A DNA stretch of 64,000 nt from Alphaproteobacteria bacterium (GCA_030426465.1 JAUHYK010000012.1:1-64000), one strand, 5' to 3'; counted from the stretch's first letter, positions 43,183 to 52,903 are shown. Numbers and translations: made by a program. The notes: generated by a model not told the origin, from the sequence alone.

Positions 43183-44253
43183 TTATTGATCGTAATCTAC
43201 GACGACGCGCTTGGTGCGCGGATGGCTTTGGCAGGTCAGAATGTAACCGCGCTCAACCTCATAATCTTCAAGCGCATAATTCACATCCATATCGACCTCG
43301 CCTTCCACCAGCTTGGCGCGGCAGGTGGAGCAAACGCCGCCGCGGCAGGCGTAAGGCGCATCGATTTTCGATTTCAACGCCGCCTCAAGCACGCTTTCGC
43401 CGGGCGCGATTTCGACCGCGCGAGCGGCGCCATCGATAATGATCGTCGCGGCGGCGCGCACGCCCTCCTCCTCGCCGGGAAGCGCTGACTTCTGGCGCGC
43501 GCGCTTTGGCAGGGCCGAGGCGAACAGCTCGAACTTGATGGCACCCTTGTCCATCCCATGCGCTTCAAGAGAGGCGGCCACCGCTTTCATCATCGGTTCC
43601 GGCCCGCAGATGAAGGCAAGGTCAGCCCGCCCCACATCGATCCATTTGTCAAACAGCGCATCGCATTTTTCGCGGTCCAGCCTGCCCGAAAACAGCTCGA
43701 CATCCGCCACATCATTTTCAAGAACATGAACGATGTTGAGCCGGCCGAGATAAGTGTTTTTCAGATCCTCAAGCTCTTCCCGGAACATCACAGCGTTCGC
43801 CGCCCTGTTTCCGTAGACAAGCGTGAAGTCCGACATCGGCTCGGCTGCGAGGACTGTCTTGATAAGACTGATCATGGGCGTAATGCCCGAACCGCCGGCA
43901 AAACCAAGATAAGACCGCGCTTCTTCCGGCGCTAAAGGCGCATGAAAATTACCCATGGGCGTCATCGCCTCAAGGATGTCGCCGACCTTCAGCTCATCAT
44001 TGACGAAACTCGAAAACCACCCGCCATCGACCTTCTTGATGCCGACGCGCAAAGCGCCGTCATTAACACCTGCACAAATGGAGTAGGACCGGCGCATCTC
44101 TTCGCCGTCAAACTCACGGCGGAAAGTCAGATACTGGCCCTGAATGAAATCAAACGCGCCTTTGTCTTCGTCAGAAGGCTCAAGGGTGAGAATGACGGAG
44201 TCGCGCGTATCACGCTTGATGTCCGCCACGCGAAGAGAATGGAATTGCGCCAT
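43183..44253 (-). CDS. paaE: Phenylacetyl-CoA epoxidase reductase PaaE
   Basis: A 356-residue reductase: an FAD domain with RRSYSICAG near residue 52, an NADPH domain with GGSGITPMISLIKTVL, and a C-terminal plant-type ferredoxin with CRGGVCSTC and a last Cys in ILTCQSHP. It passes electrons to the PaaAC oxygenase. The ATG at 44253 is used; the frame extends to a TTG at 44259. It starts two bases after the paaD stop. Confidence 0.93.
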   Translation of the reverse strand: MAQFHSLRVADIKRDTRDSVILTLEPSDEDKGAFDFIQGQYLTFRREFDGEEMRRSYSICAGVNDGALRVGIKKVDGGWFSSFVNDELKVGDILEAMTPMGNFHAPLAPEEARSYLGFAGGSGITPMISLIKTVLAAEPMSDFTLVYGNRAANAVMFREELEDLKNTYLGRLNIVHVLENDVADVELFSGRLDREKCDALFDKWIDVGRADLAFICGPEPMMKAVAASLEAHGMDKGAIKFELFASALPKRARQKSALPGEEEGVRAAATIIIDGAARAVEIAPGESVLEAALKSKIDAPYACRGGVCSTCRAKLVEGEVDMDVNYALEDYEVERGYILTCQSHPRTKRVVVDYDQ

Positions 44254-44255
44254 GG

Positions 44256-44819
44256 TCAAAAACTCTTGAAATAATCGAACGGTTCGAGACAGTCATTGCA
44301 ACGCCAATGAGCCTTGCAAGGGGTTGAGCCGAAGCGGCTGATTTCAGCCGTATTCTCCGATCCGCAGCGCGGACATGCAACGGGACCCGCAGCTTTCATC
44401 GCGCCCACACAGGCGCCTTCGACAGGCGGTGCAATGCCGTATTTTTTCAGTTTGTCGCGCGCATGATCCGTGATCCACGCCGTCGTCCATGCAGGCGACA
44501 GGCGCGTTTCAACACGAACATTTTCAACCCCCCGTGCGCGCAGGGCGTTTTCGATATCGAGCGAAATGACGGCCGTCGCGGGACATCCGGAATAAGTCGG
44601 CGTCACGGTCACCACAACGGCGCCTGCGTCGGCCCGAACATCGCGGACGATCCCGAGGTCGACCACCGAGACAACGGGAATTTCAGGGTCCGGCACATTT
44701 TCAAGCCAACGCCAGACCAGATCGATCGAAGGCGCTGGCCCGCCGATCGCCGCATCTGATTTTTCCACCGCCCTCACCGCGATCACCAAACAGCGCCGGG
44801 ATGAGAGCGCTGAAGCCAT
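44256..44819 (-). CDS. paaD: Phenylacetyl-CoA epoxidase subunit PaaD
   Basis: A protein of about 187 residues with the PaaD/SufT-like domain (VPDPEIPVVSVVDLGIVRDV, then TPTYSGCPATAVISLDIENA) and a C-terminal cysteine cluster (CPRCGSENT, WRCNDCLEPF). It is thought to help mature the iron or Fe-S centres of the epoxidase. ATG 44819 has GGAG five bases upstream but overlaps paaC by 37 bases; a GTG at 44786 overlapping the paaC stop by four bases would give a more usual length. The choice is uncertain. Confidence 0.85.
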   Translation of the reverse strand: MASALSSRRCLVIAVRAVEKSDAAIGGPAPSIDLVWRWLENVPDPEIPVVSVVDLGIVRDVRADAGAVVVTVTPTYSGCPATAVISLDIENALRARGVENVRVETRLSPAWTTAWITDHARDKLKKYGIAPPVEGACVGAMKAAGPVACPRCGSENTAEISRFGSTPCKAHWRCNDCLEPFDYFKSF

Positions 44820-45550
44820 TGCATCTCCGGCAAGATATGGCCCAACGCTTCGGAGTGATCGCCGGTCTTGCCGCCCTTGCGGACCGGCGCTTCCCAACCG
44901 ACCGTCAATGTCGCCTCTTTCAGCGTTCGTTCCATATAGTCTTTATATTCCGCGCCAATTGCGACGAGATCCGGGCCTGCGCCGCTCTCTGCAAGCGCAA
45001 CATCAATCTCGTCAGCGCATGTCAGCTCGCCTGCAAAAGGCCACAATGCATCGAGCGCGTCTTGCATGCGCCTGTGACTTTCGTCCGATCCGTCGCCAAG
45101 GCGAATGATAAAGTCTTCAGACCGCTCAAGATGATAGGTCGCTTCTTTTGCGGATTTCGCAGCGATTGCGGCGACACGCTCATGGGAAGATGACGTCAGC
45201 GCTTTCAACATGGGCAGATGCCATGCATCGAAAAGGAACTGCCGCACCAAGGTATGCCCGAAATCGCCATTCGGCTGCTCGACGAGCAAACAGTTGCGAA
45301 ACGCGCGGTCAGCGCGCAGGAACGCGAGATTGTCCGCGCTGCGCCCCTTGCCTTCAATCTCGCCTGCGAACCCAAGCCACAGGCTTGCCTGTCCGATGAG
45401 ATCCAGCGCCACATTCGCAAGGGCGATGTCTTCTTCAAGCACCGGCGCATGACCGCACCAAGCGGAAACACGCTGTCCGAGAATCAAAGCGTTGTCGCCC
45501 ATGCGCAACGCAAGCTCAAACAATGCCTGGTCGTGTTCACGCGCCGCCAT
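44783..45550 (-). CDS. paaC: Phenylacetyl-CoA epoxidase subunit PaaC
   Basis: A 255-residue ferritin-like structural subunit. It starts MAAREHDQALFELALRMGDN and has DIALANVALDLIGQASLWLG, then HLERSEDFIIRLGDGSDESH near residue 135, typical of PaaC. It pairs with PaaA in the heteromeric epoxidase. Its ATG overlaps the paaB stop by one base (TAATG). Confidence 0.93.
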   Translation of the reverse strand: MAAREHDQALFELALRMGDNALILGQRVSAWCGHAPVLEEDIALANVALDLIGQASLWLGFAGEIEGKGRSADNLAFLRADRAFRNCLLVEQPNGDFGHTLVRQFLFDAWHLPMLKALTSSSHERVAAIAAKSAKEATYHLERSEDFIIRLGDGSDESHRRMQDALDALWPFAGELTCADEIDVALAESGAGPDLVAIGAEYKDYMERTLKEATLTVGWEAPVRKGGKTGDHSEALGHILPEMQWLQRSHPGAVW

Positions 45551-45834
45551 TACATGTGCCCCACTTCATCGGGAATATCAAAAAAACTCGGATGACGATA
45601 AACCTTGGCGTTCGACGGTTCGAATAACGGTTCCTTATCGCCGGGCGCAGACGCGGTGATGTCTGTCGACTTCACCACCCAGAGGGAAACGCCCTCATTG
45701 CGGCGCGTATAAACATCACGCGCATTGTTGAGCGCCAGCTCTGCGTCGGGCGCATGCAGGCTGCCCACATGACGATGCGCCAGACCATGCTGTCCGCGCA
45801 CAAACACTTCCCAAAGCGGCCATTCATTTGACAT
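45550..45834 (-). CDS. paaB: Phenylacetyl-CoA epoxidase subunit PaaB
   Basis: A 94-residue protein, the usual PaaB size, starting MSNEWPLWEVFVRGQHGLAH with HVGSLHAPDAELALNNARDV and VWVVKST-like WVVKSTDI. It bridges the epoxidase complex. It sits nine bases after the paaA stop. Confidence 0.93.
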   Translation of the reverse strand: MSNEWPLWEVFVRGQHGLAHRHVGSLHAPDAELALNNARDVYTRRNEGVSLWVVKSTDITASAPGDKEPLFEPSNAKVYRHPSFFDIPDEVGHM

Positions 45835-45843
45835 GGGTCTCTC

Positions 45844-46836
45844 CTATTCCGCCGCCATTTTGCGGGTTTCTTTTTTCCTTGCATGCGCCATCAGCCCCTC
45901 GCGGAACCATGCGCCATCGTCCCAGGCCTTGCGCCGCGCCGCCATGCGCTCGGCGTTGCAGGGACCATTGCCTTTCAAAACTTCGTAAAATTCGTTCCAG
46001 TCGACTTCGCCGAAATCATAGGATTTGCGTTCGTCGTTCCACTTCAGATCGGGATCGGGCACATTGAGGCCCAAATATTCAGCCTGCGGAACGGTCTGAT
46101 CGACGAATTTCTGGCGCAACTCGTCATTGGAATTCTGCTTGATGCCCCAGGCCATGGATTGCGCCGAATGAACGCTATCCGTATCGGACGGCCCGAACAT
46201 CATCAGGGACGGCCACCACCAGCGATTGAGCGCATCCTGCGCCATCTCTTTCTGCTCAGGCGTTCCCTTCACCAGCTTCATCATGATGTCGTAACCCTGA
46301 CGCTGGTGAAAGCTTTCTTCCTTGCAGATGCGGATCATCGCGCGCGAATAGGGGCCGAAAGAACAGCGCTGCAGCGGCACCTGATTCATGATGGCCGCGC
46401 CATCCACCAGCCAGCCAATGGCGCCAATATCCGCCCAGGTGAGTGTCGGATAATTGAAGATTGATGAGTATTTCGCCTTCCCGGACAACAATTGCTCTGT
46501 CATTTCATCGCGGGACACGCCAAGCGTTTCTGCTGCGCAATATAGATAGAGGCCATGCCCCGCCTCATCCTGAACCTTGGCGAGAAGGATCATTTTGCGC
46601 TCAAGCGTCGGCGCGCGCGTGATCCAGTTTCCTTCGGGCAACTGACCGACAATTTCCGAATGGGCGTGCTGGGAGATCTGGCGGATCAGCGTCTTGCGAT
46701 AGCCTTCCGGCATCCACTCCTTGGGCTCGATCTTCACATCCGCATTGATGCGTTCCTGAAAGGCGCGCTCCTGCGGCTCCATTTCCTCCAGGGATTTCAC
46801 GCCCTCTCCGGTGGATTTGACCATCTGTGCGTACAT
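45844..46836 (-). CDS. paaA: Phenylacetyl-CoA epoxidase catalytic subunit PaaA
   Basis: A 330-residue di-iron subunit with the carboxylate-histidine motifs [19 protein letters not shown] (near residue 94) and [19 protein letters not shown] (near 172). It converts phenylacetyl-CoA to the ring 1,2-epoxide with O2. It is the first gene of paaABCDEHF; the dyad at 46887-46906 lies 51 bases before its start. Confidence 0.95.
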   Translation of the reverse strand: MYAQMVKSTGEGVKSLEEMEPQERAFQERINADVKIEPKEWMPEGYRKTLIRQISQHAHSEIVGQLPEGNWITRAPTLERKMILLAKVQDEAGHGLYLYCAAETLGVSRDEMTEQLLSGKAKYSSIFNYPTLTWADIGAIGWLVDGAAIMNQVPLQRCSFGPYSRAMIRICKEESFHQRQGYDIMMKLVKGTPEQKEMAQDALNRWWWPSLMMFGPSDTDSVHSAQSMAWGIKQNSNDELRQKFVDQTVPQAEYLGLNVPDPDLKWNDERKSYDFGEVDWNEFYEVLKGNGPCNAERMAARRKAWDDGAWFREGLMAHARKKETRKMAAE

Positions 46837-46886
46837 CGAGACCCCTTTCTCAAGCCGTTCGTTCGCGCTGTCGCGAGCCTATAATA

Positions 46887-46906
46887 AATCGACCGCTCGG
46901 TCAATT
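46887..46906. promoter_or_regulatory. PaaR (TetR) operator candidate before paaA
   Basis: AATCGACCGCTCGGTCAATT; the core GACCG-CT-CGGTC is a perfect dyad. It continues into TATAT, as does the related site at 48643. Confidence 0.65.
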
Positions 46907-46939
46907 ATATTACGCAAGACGCTCTTAGTCTATTGTTTT

Positions 46940-48142
46940 TCATATTTTTTCAACAATGCACGCAATACCCTGCCCGACACCGATGCACATAGCGGCGAGC
47001 GCATAACGCCCGTTCCGGCGATGCAACTCCTCGACAGCGCTAAGAACAAGACGCGCCCCGGACATGCCGAGCGGATGGCCGAGCGCAATCGCCCCGCCAT
47101 TGGGATTCACATGCGCCGCATCATCGGGAAGCCCCAAGTCGCGCAAGGTCGCCAGAGACTGCGATGCAAAGGCTTCATTGATTTCGATGACGTCCATGTC
47201 GCCGATCGAAAGTCCCGCCTTGGCCAAAACCGCCTTCGCCGCCGGGGCCGGGCCGATGCCCATGATACGCGGCGGCACGCCGACAACGGCGCCGGCGACA
47301 AAGCGCGCGCGCGGCGTCAGCCCGTGTTTCTCGGCCGCAGAATCTGACGCAACGATCATCGCCGCAGCGCCATCATTTACGCCAGACGCATTCCCCGCGG
47401 TAATGACGCCGTCCTTTTTTACAAAAGCCTTGAGGCTCGCCAATTTCTCGATTGACGTTTCACGCGGATGTTCATCCTTGTCGACGATGACGGGATCGCC
47501 CCTACGCTGCGGAATAAAGACCGGAACAATCTCCGCCCCAAGGCGTCCACTCGCCTGCGCCGCCGCCGCACGCTGTTGCGAGCGGAATGCGAAAGCGTCC
47601 TGGTCTTCCCGGCTGATGTTAAATTCTTCCGCAACATTCTCCGCCGTTTCCGGCATTGAATCGATTCCATATTGCGCCTTCAGAACCGGATTGACGAAGC
47701 GCCAGCCGATGGTGGTGTCAAAAATCTCAGCGTTTCGCGAAAAAGCCACGTCCGCCTTTCCCATCACGAAAGGCGCGCGGGACATGGATTCAACGCCGCC
47801 GGCGATCATGAGATCCGCCTCACCGGCCTTGATCGCGCGGGCCGCCATGGTCGCCGCATCCATGCCCGAGCCGCAAAGGCGATTAACCGTTGTGCCCGGC
47901 GTTCCTTCGCCAAGGCCGGCGAGGAGCGCCGCCATGCGCGCCACGTTCCGGTTGTCTTCCCCGGCCTGATTGGCGCAACCGAAGATAACGTCTTCGACAG
48001 CATCCCAATCCACGTCCGTATTACGCTCTTCAAGCGCGCGCAGCGGTATGGCCGCAAGGTCATCGGCGCGGACAGGGGACAGAGCGCCGCCATAGCGGCC
48101 AATAGGCGTTCTGACGCCGTCACAAATAAAAGCATCCGTCAC
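46940..48142 (-). CDS. paaJ: 3-oxoadipyl-CoA thiolase PaaJ
   Basis: A 400-residue thiolase. The nucleophile Cys is in NRLCGSGMDAA near residue 90; GGAIALGHPLGMSGAR and MCIGVGQG near the end give the catalytic His and second Cys. It splits 3-oxoadipyl-CoA to succinyl-CoA and acetyl-CoA. It starts with GTG at 48142, overlapping the paaI stop by four bases. PcaF of the beta-ketoadipate route has the same activity, but placement supports PaaJ. Confidence 0.9.
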   Translation of the reverse strand: MTDAFICDGVRTPIGRYGGALSPVRADDLAAIPLRALEERNTDVDWDAVEDVIFGCANQAGEDNRNVARMAALLAGLGEGTPGTTVNRLCGSGMDAATMAARAIKAGEADLMIAGGVESMSRAPFVMGKADVAFSRNAEIFDTTIGWRFVNPVLKAQYGIDSMPETAENVAEEFNISREDQDAFAFRSQQRAAAAQASGRLGAEIVPVFIPQRRGDPVIVDKDEHPRETSIEKLASLKAFVKKDGVITAGNASGVNDGAAAMIVASDSAAEKHGLTPRARFVAGAVVGVPPRIMGIGPAPAAKAVLAKAGLSIGDMDVIEINEAFASQSLATLRDLGLPDDAAHVNPNGGAIALGHPLGMSGARLVLSAVEELHRRNGRYALAAMCIGVGQGIACIVEKI

Positions 48143-48591
48143 GAATTGAATTCCTTTTCCTCAATTACCGGGCCGCCTGCCGTGCGCGACAGCCCCTGAA
48201 AGACAGCAACAACACGCGCGTCTTCCGCGGTGACACGCACTGCGTAAACGCCTGTTCTTCCCGAAGCGCCTTCTTCACGCGCTTCGGCGGTCAAGGTTTC
48301 GCCGGCATAGGCTGGAGACAAGAATGAAATCGACGCTTGCTGCGCGAAACTGGCGACATTTCGAGAATTGCACGCCCAGGCGAAGGCGGTATCAGCAAGC
48401 GAAAAAATCATGCCGCCATGAGCGGTCTTCAATCCATTGAGCATGTCATCGCGAATAAGCATTGAGCATATCGCCCATCCCTCGCCTGCATCGATAAGCG
48501 TCAGCCCCCATGCCTCAGCGGTTGTTTCCCGCGCATGCAGCGCCTTGGCGACGGCAAGCCCTTTTTCGTCCGGGGTGCTGAATTTCGTCAT
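48139..48591 (-). CDS. paaI: Hydroxyphenylacetyl-CoA thioesterase PaaI
   Basis: A 150-residue hot-dog thioesterase with the central helix AHGGMIFSLADTAFAWACNS carrying the catalytic Asp, as in PaaI. It releases CoA from dead-end intermediates of the pathway. It heads the short paaI-paaJ operon and is divergent from paaG, with the operator at 48643 between. Confidence 0.9.
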   Translation of the reverse strand: MTKFSTPDEKGLAVAKALHARETTAEAWGLTLIDAGEGWAICSMLIRDDMLNGLKTAHGGMIFSLADTAFAWACNSRNVASFAQQASISFLSPAYAGETLTAEAREEGASGRTGVYAVRVTAEDARVVAVFQGLSRTAGGPVIEEKEFNS

Positions 48592-48642
48592 GGATGTTTA
48601 CGCCTGGAGACAGCCTCGCAACGGTCGGTTCTCATAATTGAA

Positions 48643-48662
48643 TTGACCGACCGATCGTTCAA
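48643..48662. promoter_or_regulatory. PaaR (TetR) operator candidate between paaI and paaG
   Basis: TTGACCGACCGATCGTTCAA, an imperfect dyad (eight of ten base pairs symmetric) with GACCG...CG.TCAATTATAT shared with the site before paaA. A further CGGTCGGTT copy lies at 48622-48630. Confidence 0.6.
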
Positions 48663-48710
48663 TTATATGATCCAGACCAAGAATGCAATTAAGAATTGCC
48701 AGCACTTTTC

Positions 48711-48731
48711 AAGGGAGGGGCCGCAAGGCCC
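48711..48731 (+). promoter_or_regulatory. Shine-Dalgarno with a GNRA hairpin before paaG
   Basis: AAGGGAGG is followed at once by GGGCC-GCAA-GGCCC, a 5-bp stem with a GNRA tetraloop. The hairpin lies between the ribosome site and the ATG at 48742, which would otherwise be about 23 bases apart. Confidence 0.45.
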
Positions 48732-48741
48732 AGTCGCGGCG

Positions 48742-49533
48742 ATGGCTTTCAACACGATCCTCTTCGACATTACCGACAACATTGCGCGCCTCACGCTCAA
48801 CCGGCCGGACCGTCTCAACAGTTTTACCACCGAAATGCATGAGGAAGTGCAGGCCGCCCTGGATTCAATCGAAAAGGACGGCGGCGTCAGAACGCTTCTT
48901 GTCACCGGCGCCGGGCGAGGCTTTTGCGCTGGTCAGGACTTGTCCGATCGCGCCGTGGCGCCGGGAGGAGATGCTGTGGATCTCGGCGAGTCCGTCGAAA
49001 AACGCTATAACCCGTTAATCCGTCGGCTGACGAATTTACCCTTTCCAGTGGTTTGCGCCGTTAACGGCGTCGCCGCCGGCGCCGGGGCTTCCGTTGCGTT
49101 CGCCTGCGACATCGTTCTCGCGGCAAAGTCTGCAAAGTTCATCATGTCCTTTGCCAATATCGGACTTGTTCCCGATTCGGGAAGCTCATGGACCCTCCCC
49201 CGCCTAGCGGGACAGGCGCGCGCCCTCGGCATGGCGCTGACAGGCGAGCCCGTACTCGCAGAACAGGCCGCGGACTGGGGGCTTATCTGGAAATGTATCG
49301 AGGATGATGCGCTTGCCGGAGAAGCTGACGCAATGGCCGCGAAATTTGCTTCTGCGCCCACACGCGGTCTTGCCGAAACCAAGAAACTAATCCGCACCGC
49401 ATTCACCCGCACGCTCGACGAGCAGCTTGATCTCGAACGCGACAAGATGCGCGAGCTCGGCTTTTCGGACGATTACAAGGAAGGCGTCGACGCCTTCATG
49501 AACAAACGCAAACCCCAATTCAAAGGCAAATAA
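48742..49533 (+). CDS. paaG: Ring-epoxide isomerase PaaG
   Basis: A 263-residue crotonase. It has GRGFCAGQDLSDRA near residues 58-71 and MSFANIGLVPDSGSSWTLPR near 135; the GLVPDSG stretch with its Asp is the PaaG-type signature. It isomerises the 1,2-epoxide to the oxepin-CoA. The frame is open from 48535, but ATG 48742 gives the standard N-terminus MAFNTILFDITD. It is first in the plus-strand operon paaG-Z-K. Confidence 0.88.
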   Translation: MAFNTILFDITDNIARLTLNRPDRLNSFTTEMHEEVQAALDSIEKDGGVRTLLVTGAGRGFCAGQDLSDRAVAPGGDAVDLGESVEKRYNPLIRRLTNLPFPVVCAVNGVAAGAGASVAFACDIVLAAKSAKFIMSFANIGLVPDSGSSWTLPRLAGQARALGMALTGEPVLAEQAADWGLIWKCIEDDALAGEADAMAAKFASAPTRGLAETKKLIRTAFTRTLDEQLDLERDKMRELGFSDDYKEGVDAFMNKRKPQFKGK

Positions 49534-49562
49534 ACCCTTCGCGCGCCTTAAAGGAGAAACCG

Positions 49563-51593
49563 ATGACCGAGACTACTCTTGAAAACTATGCGCTTGGCGA
49601 ATGGCGCGAGGGCGACGGCGGCTACGCAGATATCCGCTCAGCCGTAACAGGAAAGACAGTTGCAAAAACATCTTCCGCCGGTCTCGACTTTAAGGCCATG
49701 GCGGCGTTTGCGCGCGAGGTTGGCGGGCCCGCGTTACGGAAAATGACCTTTCAGGAACGCGCGGCCATGGTGAAGGCGCTTGGGCTCGCCCTGATGGAGC
49801 GCAAAGAAGAGCTTTACGCTCTCAACTCCCATACCGGCGCCACGCGCAAGGACGGCTGGATCGATATTGAAGGCGGCGCGGGAACGCTGCTGTCTACAGC
49901 CTCCAAAGCAAAGCGCGAACTGCCCGACGACACAATCATTCTTGACGGCGCCGTCGAGCAGATTTCCAAAAACGGCACCTTCATGGCGCAGCATATTTAT
50001 ACTTCGCTGCGCGGCGTCGCGGTGCACATCAACGCATTCAACTTTCCCGTCTGGGGCATGCTGGAAAAACTTGCGCCGACACTGATCGCCGGCGTTCCCG
50101 CCATCGTCAAACCGGCGACGGCGACCGCCTATCTCACTGAGGCCGCCTTTCGCATCCTCATAGATTCCGGTTTATTGCCCAAAGGCGCGGTGCAACTCAT
50201 CGTCGGCTCCACCGGCGATCTTCTGGATCATCTGACCGGCCAGGATGTCGTGTCCTTCACCGGGTCGGCCTCGACTGCGTCGAAGTTAAAGGCGCATCCC
50301 ACGATTATTCGCGAAAGCGTGCGCTTTGTCGCCGAGCAGGACTCGCTCAACGCCTCCATGCTGGGGCCGGACGCCACGGAAGACAGTCCCGAATTCGACC
50401 TCTTCGTGAAAGAGGTCGTGCGCGAAATGACGGTCAAAGCAGGACAGAAATGCACCGCCATTCGCCGGGCTCTTGTTCCCGCGGCGCTTCTCGACGCCGC
50501 GCAAAACGCCATCACTGGGCGGCTCGCCAAAACCACCATTGGCGATCCCGATCTCGAAGAGGTGCGTATGGGCGCCCTCGTCTCACAGTCTCAATGCGCG
50601 GATGTGAGAGAAAAAGTATCCGTCCTTTCCGGCGAAGCGACAATCGTCTTCGGCGATCCGGAAACCGCCGCCATTATTGGCGACGATGCGCAATCTGGCG
50701 CTTTCGTCTCGCCGATTCTTCTGCGCTGCGACGATCCCTGGTCCGCATCATCCGTGCACGAAGTCGAAGCCTTCGGTCCGGTCTCGACCCTCATGCCTTA
50801 CAAGGATTTTGCTGACGCCGTTGAGCTCTGCAATCGCGGGGGCGGTTCGCTGGTCATGTCTCTTTTCACCCATGACCCGCATATCGCGCGCGACGTGGTG
50901 CGCAACACCGGCGCCTTTCACGGCCGCATCGCCATTATCAATCGCGACAGCGCCAAAGAATCCACCGGGCATGGCTCTCCCCTGCCCATGCTGGTTCACG
51001 GCGGACCGGGCCGCGCCGGCGGCGGTGAGGAAATGGGCGGCGTTCGCGGCGTAAAACACTATATGCAACGCACAGCCATACAGGGCTCTCCGGAAATCCT
51101 CGCCGGCGTTACGGGCGCCTGGACCAAAGGCGCGCCCGTCGAGGCGGATAAACCGCACCCCTTCCGCTATAAATTCGGCGAGCTTGAAATCGGCAAGACG
51201 ATCAACACGGATGCGCGCACGATCACGCTCGACGATATCGAACATTTCGCCCATTTCACCGGCGACACATTCTACGCGCATATGGATGAAGAGGCGGCGA
51301 AGGCCAATCCGTTTTTCCCCGGCCGCGTCGCCCATGGCTATCTCCTTCTTTCTTTCGCCGCCGGTCTTTTCGTTGACCCGGCGCCGGGTCCGGTGCTCGC
51401 CAATTACGGTCTCGATGAATTGCGCTTTCTGACGCCTGTCTCGGCCGGGGACGCCATCAAGGTGCGTCTCACGGCAAAGTCGAAGAAAAAACGCAATGAC
51501 GACTATGGCGAAGTCAAATGGGACGTTCTTGTGACGAACCAGAATGACGATCCCGTCGCAACATACGAACTGTTGACCATGAATGCGATTTGA
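49563..51593 (+). CDS. paaZ: Bifunctional oxepin-CoA hydrolase/aldehyde dehydrogenase PaaZ
   Basis: A 676-residue two-domain enzyme. The ALDH domain (1-520) has Cys in AGQKCTAIRRA near residue 297; the C-terminal MaoC-type hydratase (from about 540) has FTGDTFYAHMDEEAAKANPF and GRVAHGYL with the catalytic Asp and His. It opens the oxepin ring and oxidises the aldehyde formed. GGAGAAACCG precedes the ATG. The family normally has both domains, as here. Confidence 0.95.
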   Translation: MTETTLENYALGEWREGDGGYADIRSAVTGKTVAKTSSAGLDFKAMAAFAREVGGPALRKMTFQERAAMVKALGLALMERKEELYALNSHTGATRKDGWIDIEGGAGTLLSTASKAKRELPDDTIILDGAVEQISKNGTFMAQHIYTSLRGVAVHINAFNFPVWGMLEKLAPTLIAGVPAIVKPATATAYLTEAAFRILIDSGLLPKGAVQLIVGSTGDLLDHLTGQDVVSFTGSASTASKLKAHPTIIRESVRFVAEQDSLNASMLGPDATEDSPEFDLFVKEVVREMTVKAGQKCTAIRRALVPAALLDAAQNAITGRLAKTTIGDPDLEEVRMGALVSQSQCADVREKVSVLSGEATIVFGDPETAAIIGDDAQSGAFVSPILLRCDDPWSASSVHEVEAFGPVSTLMPYKDFADAVELCNRGGGSLVMSLFTHDPHIARDVVRNTGAFHGRIAIINRDSAKESTGHGSPLPMLVHGGPGRAGGGEEMGGVRGVKHYMQRTAIQGSPEILAGVTGAWTKGAPVEADKPHPFRYKFGELEIGKTINTDARTITLDDIEHFAHFTGDTFYAHMDEEAAKANPFFPGRVAHGYLLLSFAAGLFVDPAPGPVLANYGLDELRFLTPVSAGDAIKVRLTAKSKKKRNDDYGEVKWDVLVTNQNDDPVATYELLTMNAI

Positions 51594-52903
51594 CCGCCGT
51601 GGCGAAAACCGGCTACACCGCGCTCCTCGACGAGGGAGAGAAACTTAGCCGCGAGGAGCTTTCCCGCATCCAGTTAGAACGGATGCAGAAAGCTCTTCAC
51701 CATGCTTATGAAAACTCTCCCCACTACCGTGCGTCCTTTGACAAGGCAGGCGTAACGCCTTCCGACCTGAAATCTCTATCGGACCTTGGCAAGTTTCCCT
51801 TCACGACCAAGGAGGATCTTCGCACGAATTATCCTTTCGGCATGTTTGCCGTGCCGCAGGTTCGCATCGCAAGAATTCACGCCTCCTCGGGAACCACGGG
51901 CAAGCCCACCGTGGTGGGGTATACGCGCCGCGACATTGATACATGGGCGCAACTGGTCGCCCGATCCATTCGCGCCGCTGGCGGCCGGCCTGGCATGAAA
52001 GTCCACGTCGCATACGGTTATGGGCTTTTCACCGGCGGGCTCGGCGCACATTACGGCGCCGAGGCGCTCGGCTGCACGGTTATCCCGATGTCCGGGGGCC
52101 AGACGGAAAAACAGGTGCAGCTCATCTGCGATTTCGAGCCGGACATTATCATGGTGACGCCTTCATACATGCTGGCGATCCTCGATGAATTCCGGCGCCA
52201 GGATATCGACCCGCGCAAAACGTCACTGAAAATCGGCATTTTCGGCGCCGAACCCTGGACCGCGTCCATGCGCGCCGCCATCGAAGAGGCCTTTGGTATG
52301 GACGCCGTCGATATTTACGGCCTCTCGGAAGTGATCGGGCCAGGCGTTGCGAATGAGTGCGTCGAAACAAAAGACGGACTGACGATCTGGGAAGACCATT
52401 TCTATCCGGAAATTATCGATCCGGCGACCGGAGAGGTCCTGCCGGAGGGGGAGCTGGGCGAACTGGTTTTTACGTCGCTCACAAAAGAAGCTATGCCTGT
52501 GATCCGCTATCGCACGCGTGACCTGACGCGCCTCTTGCCCTGCACAGCCAGACCCATGCGGCGCATGGAGCGCATCTCCGGCCGGTCCGACGACATGCTG
52601 ATCATTCGCGGCGTCAATGTGTTTCCATCGCAGATAGAGGAGCAGATCCTGCGCATCTCCGCCCTTTCACCCCATTACTACATTCAGGTTTCACGCCATA
52701 ATCGTCTCGATGCATTATCGGTCTTCGTCGAACGCAGCCCCGGCGTAAGCGACGCCGTGGCAAAAGATGCAAGCGCCGAGCTGAAGCGACACGTCAAGAA
52801 TGCTGTTGGCGTGAGCATTGAAACGCACATAGCGCCCGAAGGATCGATTGAAAGATCCGTAGGCAAAGCAAAACGCATTCACGATTTAAGAGAAAAGGAC
52901 TGA
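51590..52903 (+). CDS. paaK: Phenylacetate-CoA ligase PaaK
   Basis: A 437-residue AMP-forming ligase: SSGTTGKPTVVGYTRRD near residue 100, IFGAEPWTASMR near 215, DIYGLSEVIGPGV near 240 and SDDMLIIRGVNVFPSQIE near 335. It activates phenylacetate to the CoA ester, the entry step. The start is TTG at 51590, overlapping the paaZ stop (TTGA), or GTG at 51599; neither has an obvious ribosome site, so translation is probably coupled. Confidence 0.93.
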   Translation: MTAVAKTGYTALLDEGEKLSREELSRIQLERMQKALHHAYENSPHYRASFDKAGVTPSDLKSLSDLGKFPFTTKEDLRTNYPFGMFAVPQVRIARIHASSGTTGKPTVVGYTRRDIDTWAQLVARSIRAAGGRPGMKVHVAYGYGLFTGGLGAHYGAEALGCTVIPMSGGQTEKQVQLICDFEPDIIMVTPSYMLAILDEFRRQDIDPRKTSLKIGIFGAEPWTASMRAAIEEAFGMDAVDIYGLSEVIGPGVANECVETKDGLTIWEDHFYPEIIDPATGEVLPEGELGELVFTSLTKEAMPVIRYRTRDLTRLLPCTARPMRRMERISGRSDDMLIIRGVNVFPSQIEEQILRISALSPHYYIQVSRHNRLDALSVFVERSPGVSDAVAKDASAELKRHVKNAVGVSIETHIAPEGSIERSVGKAKRIHDLREKD

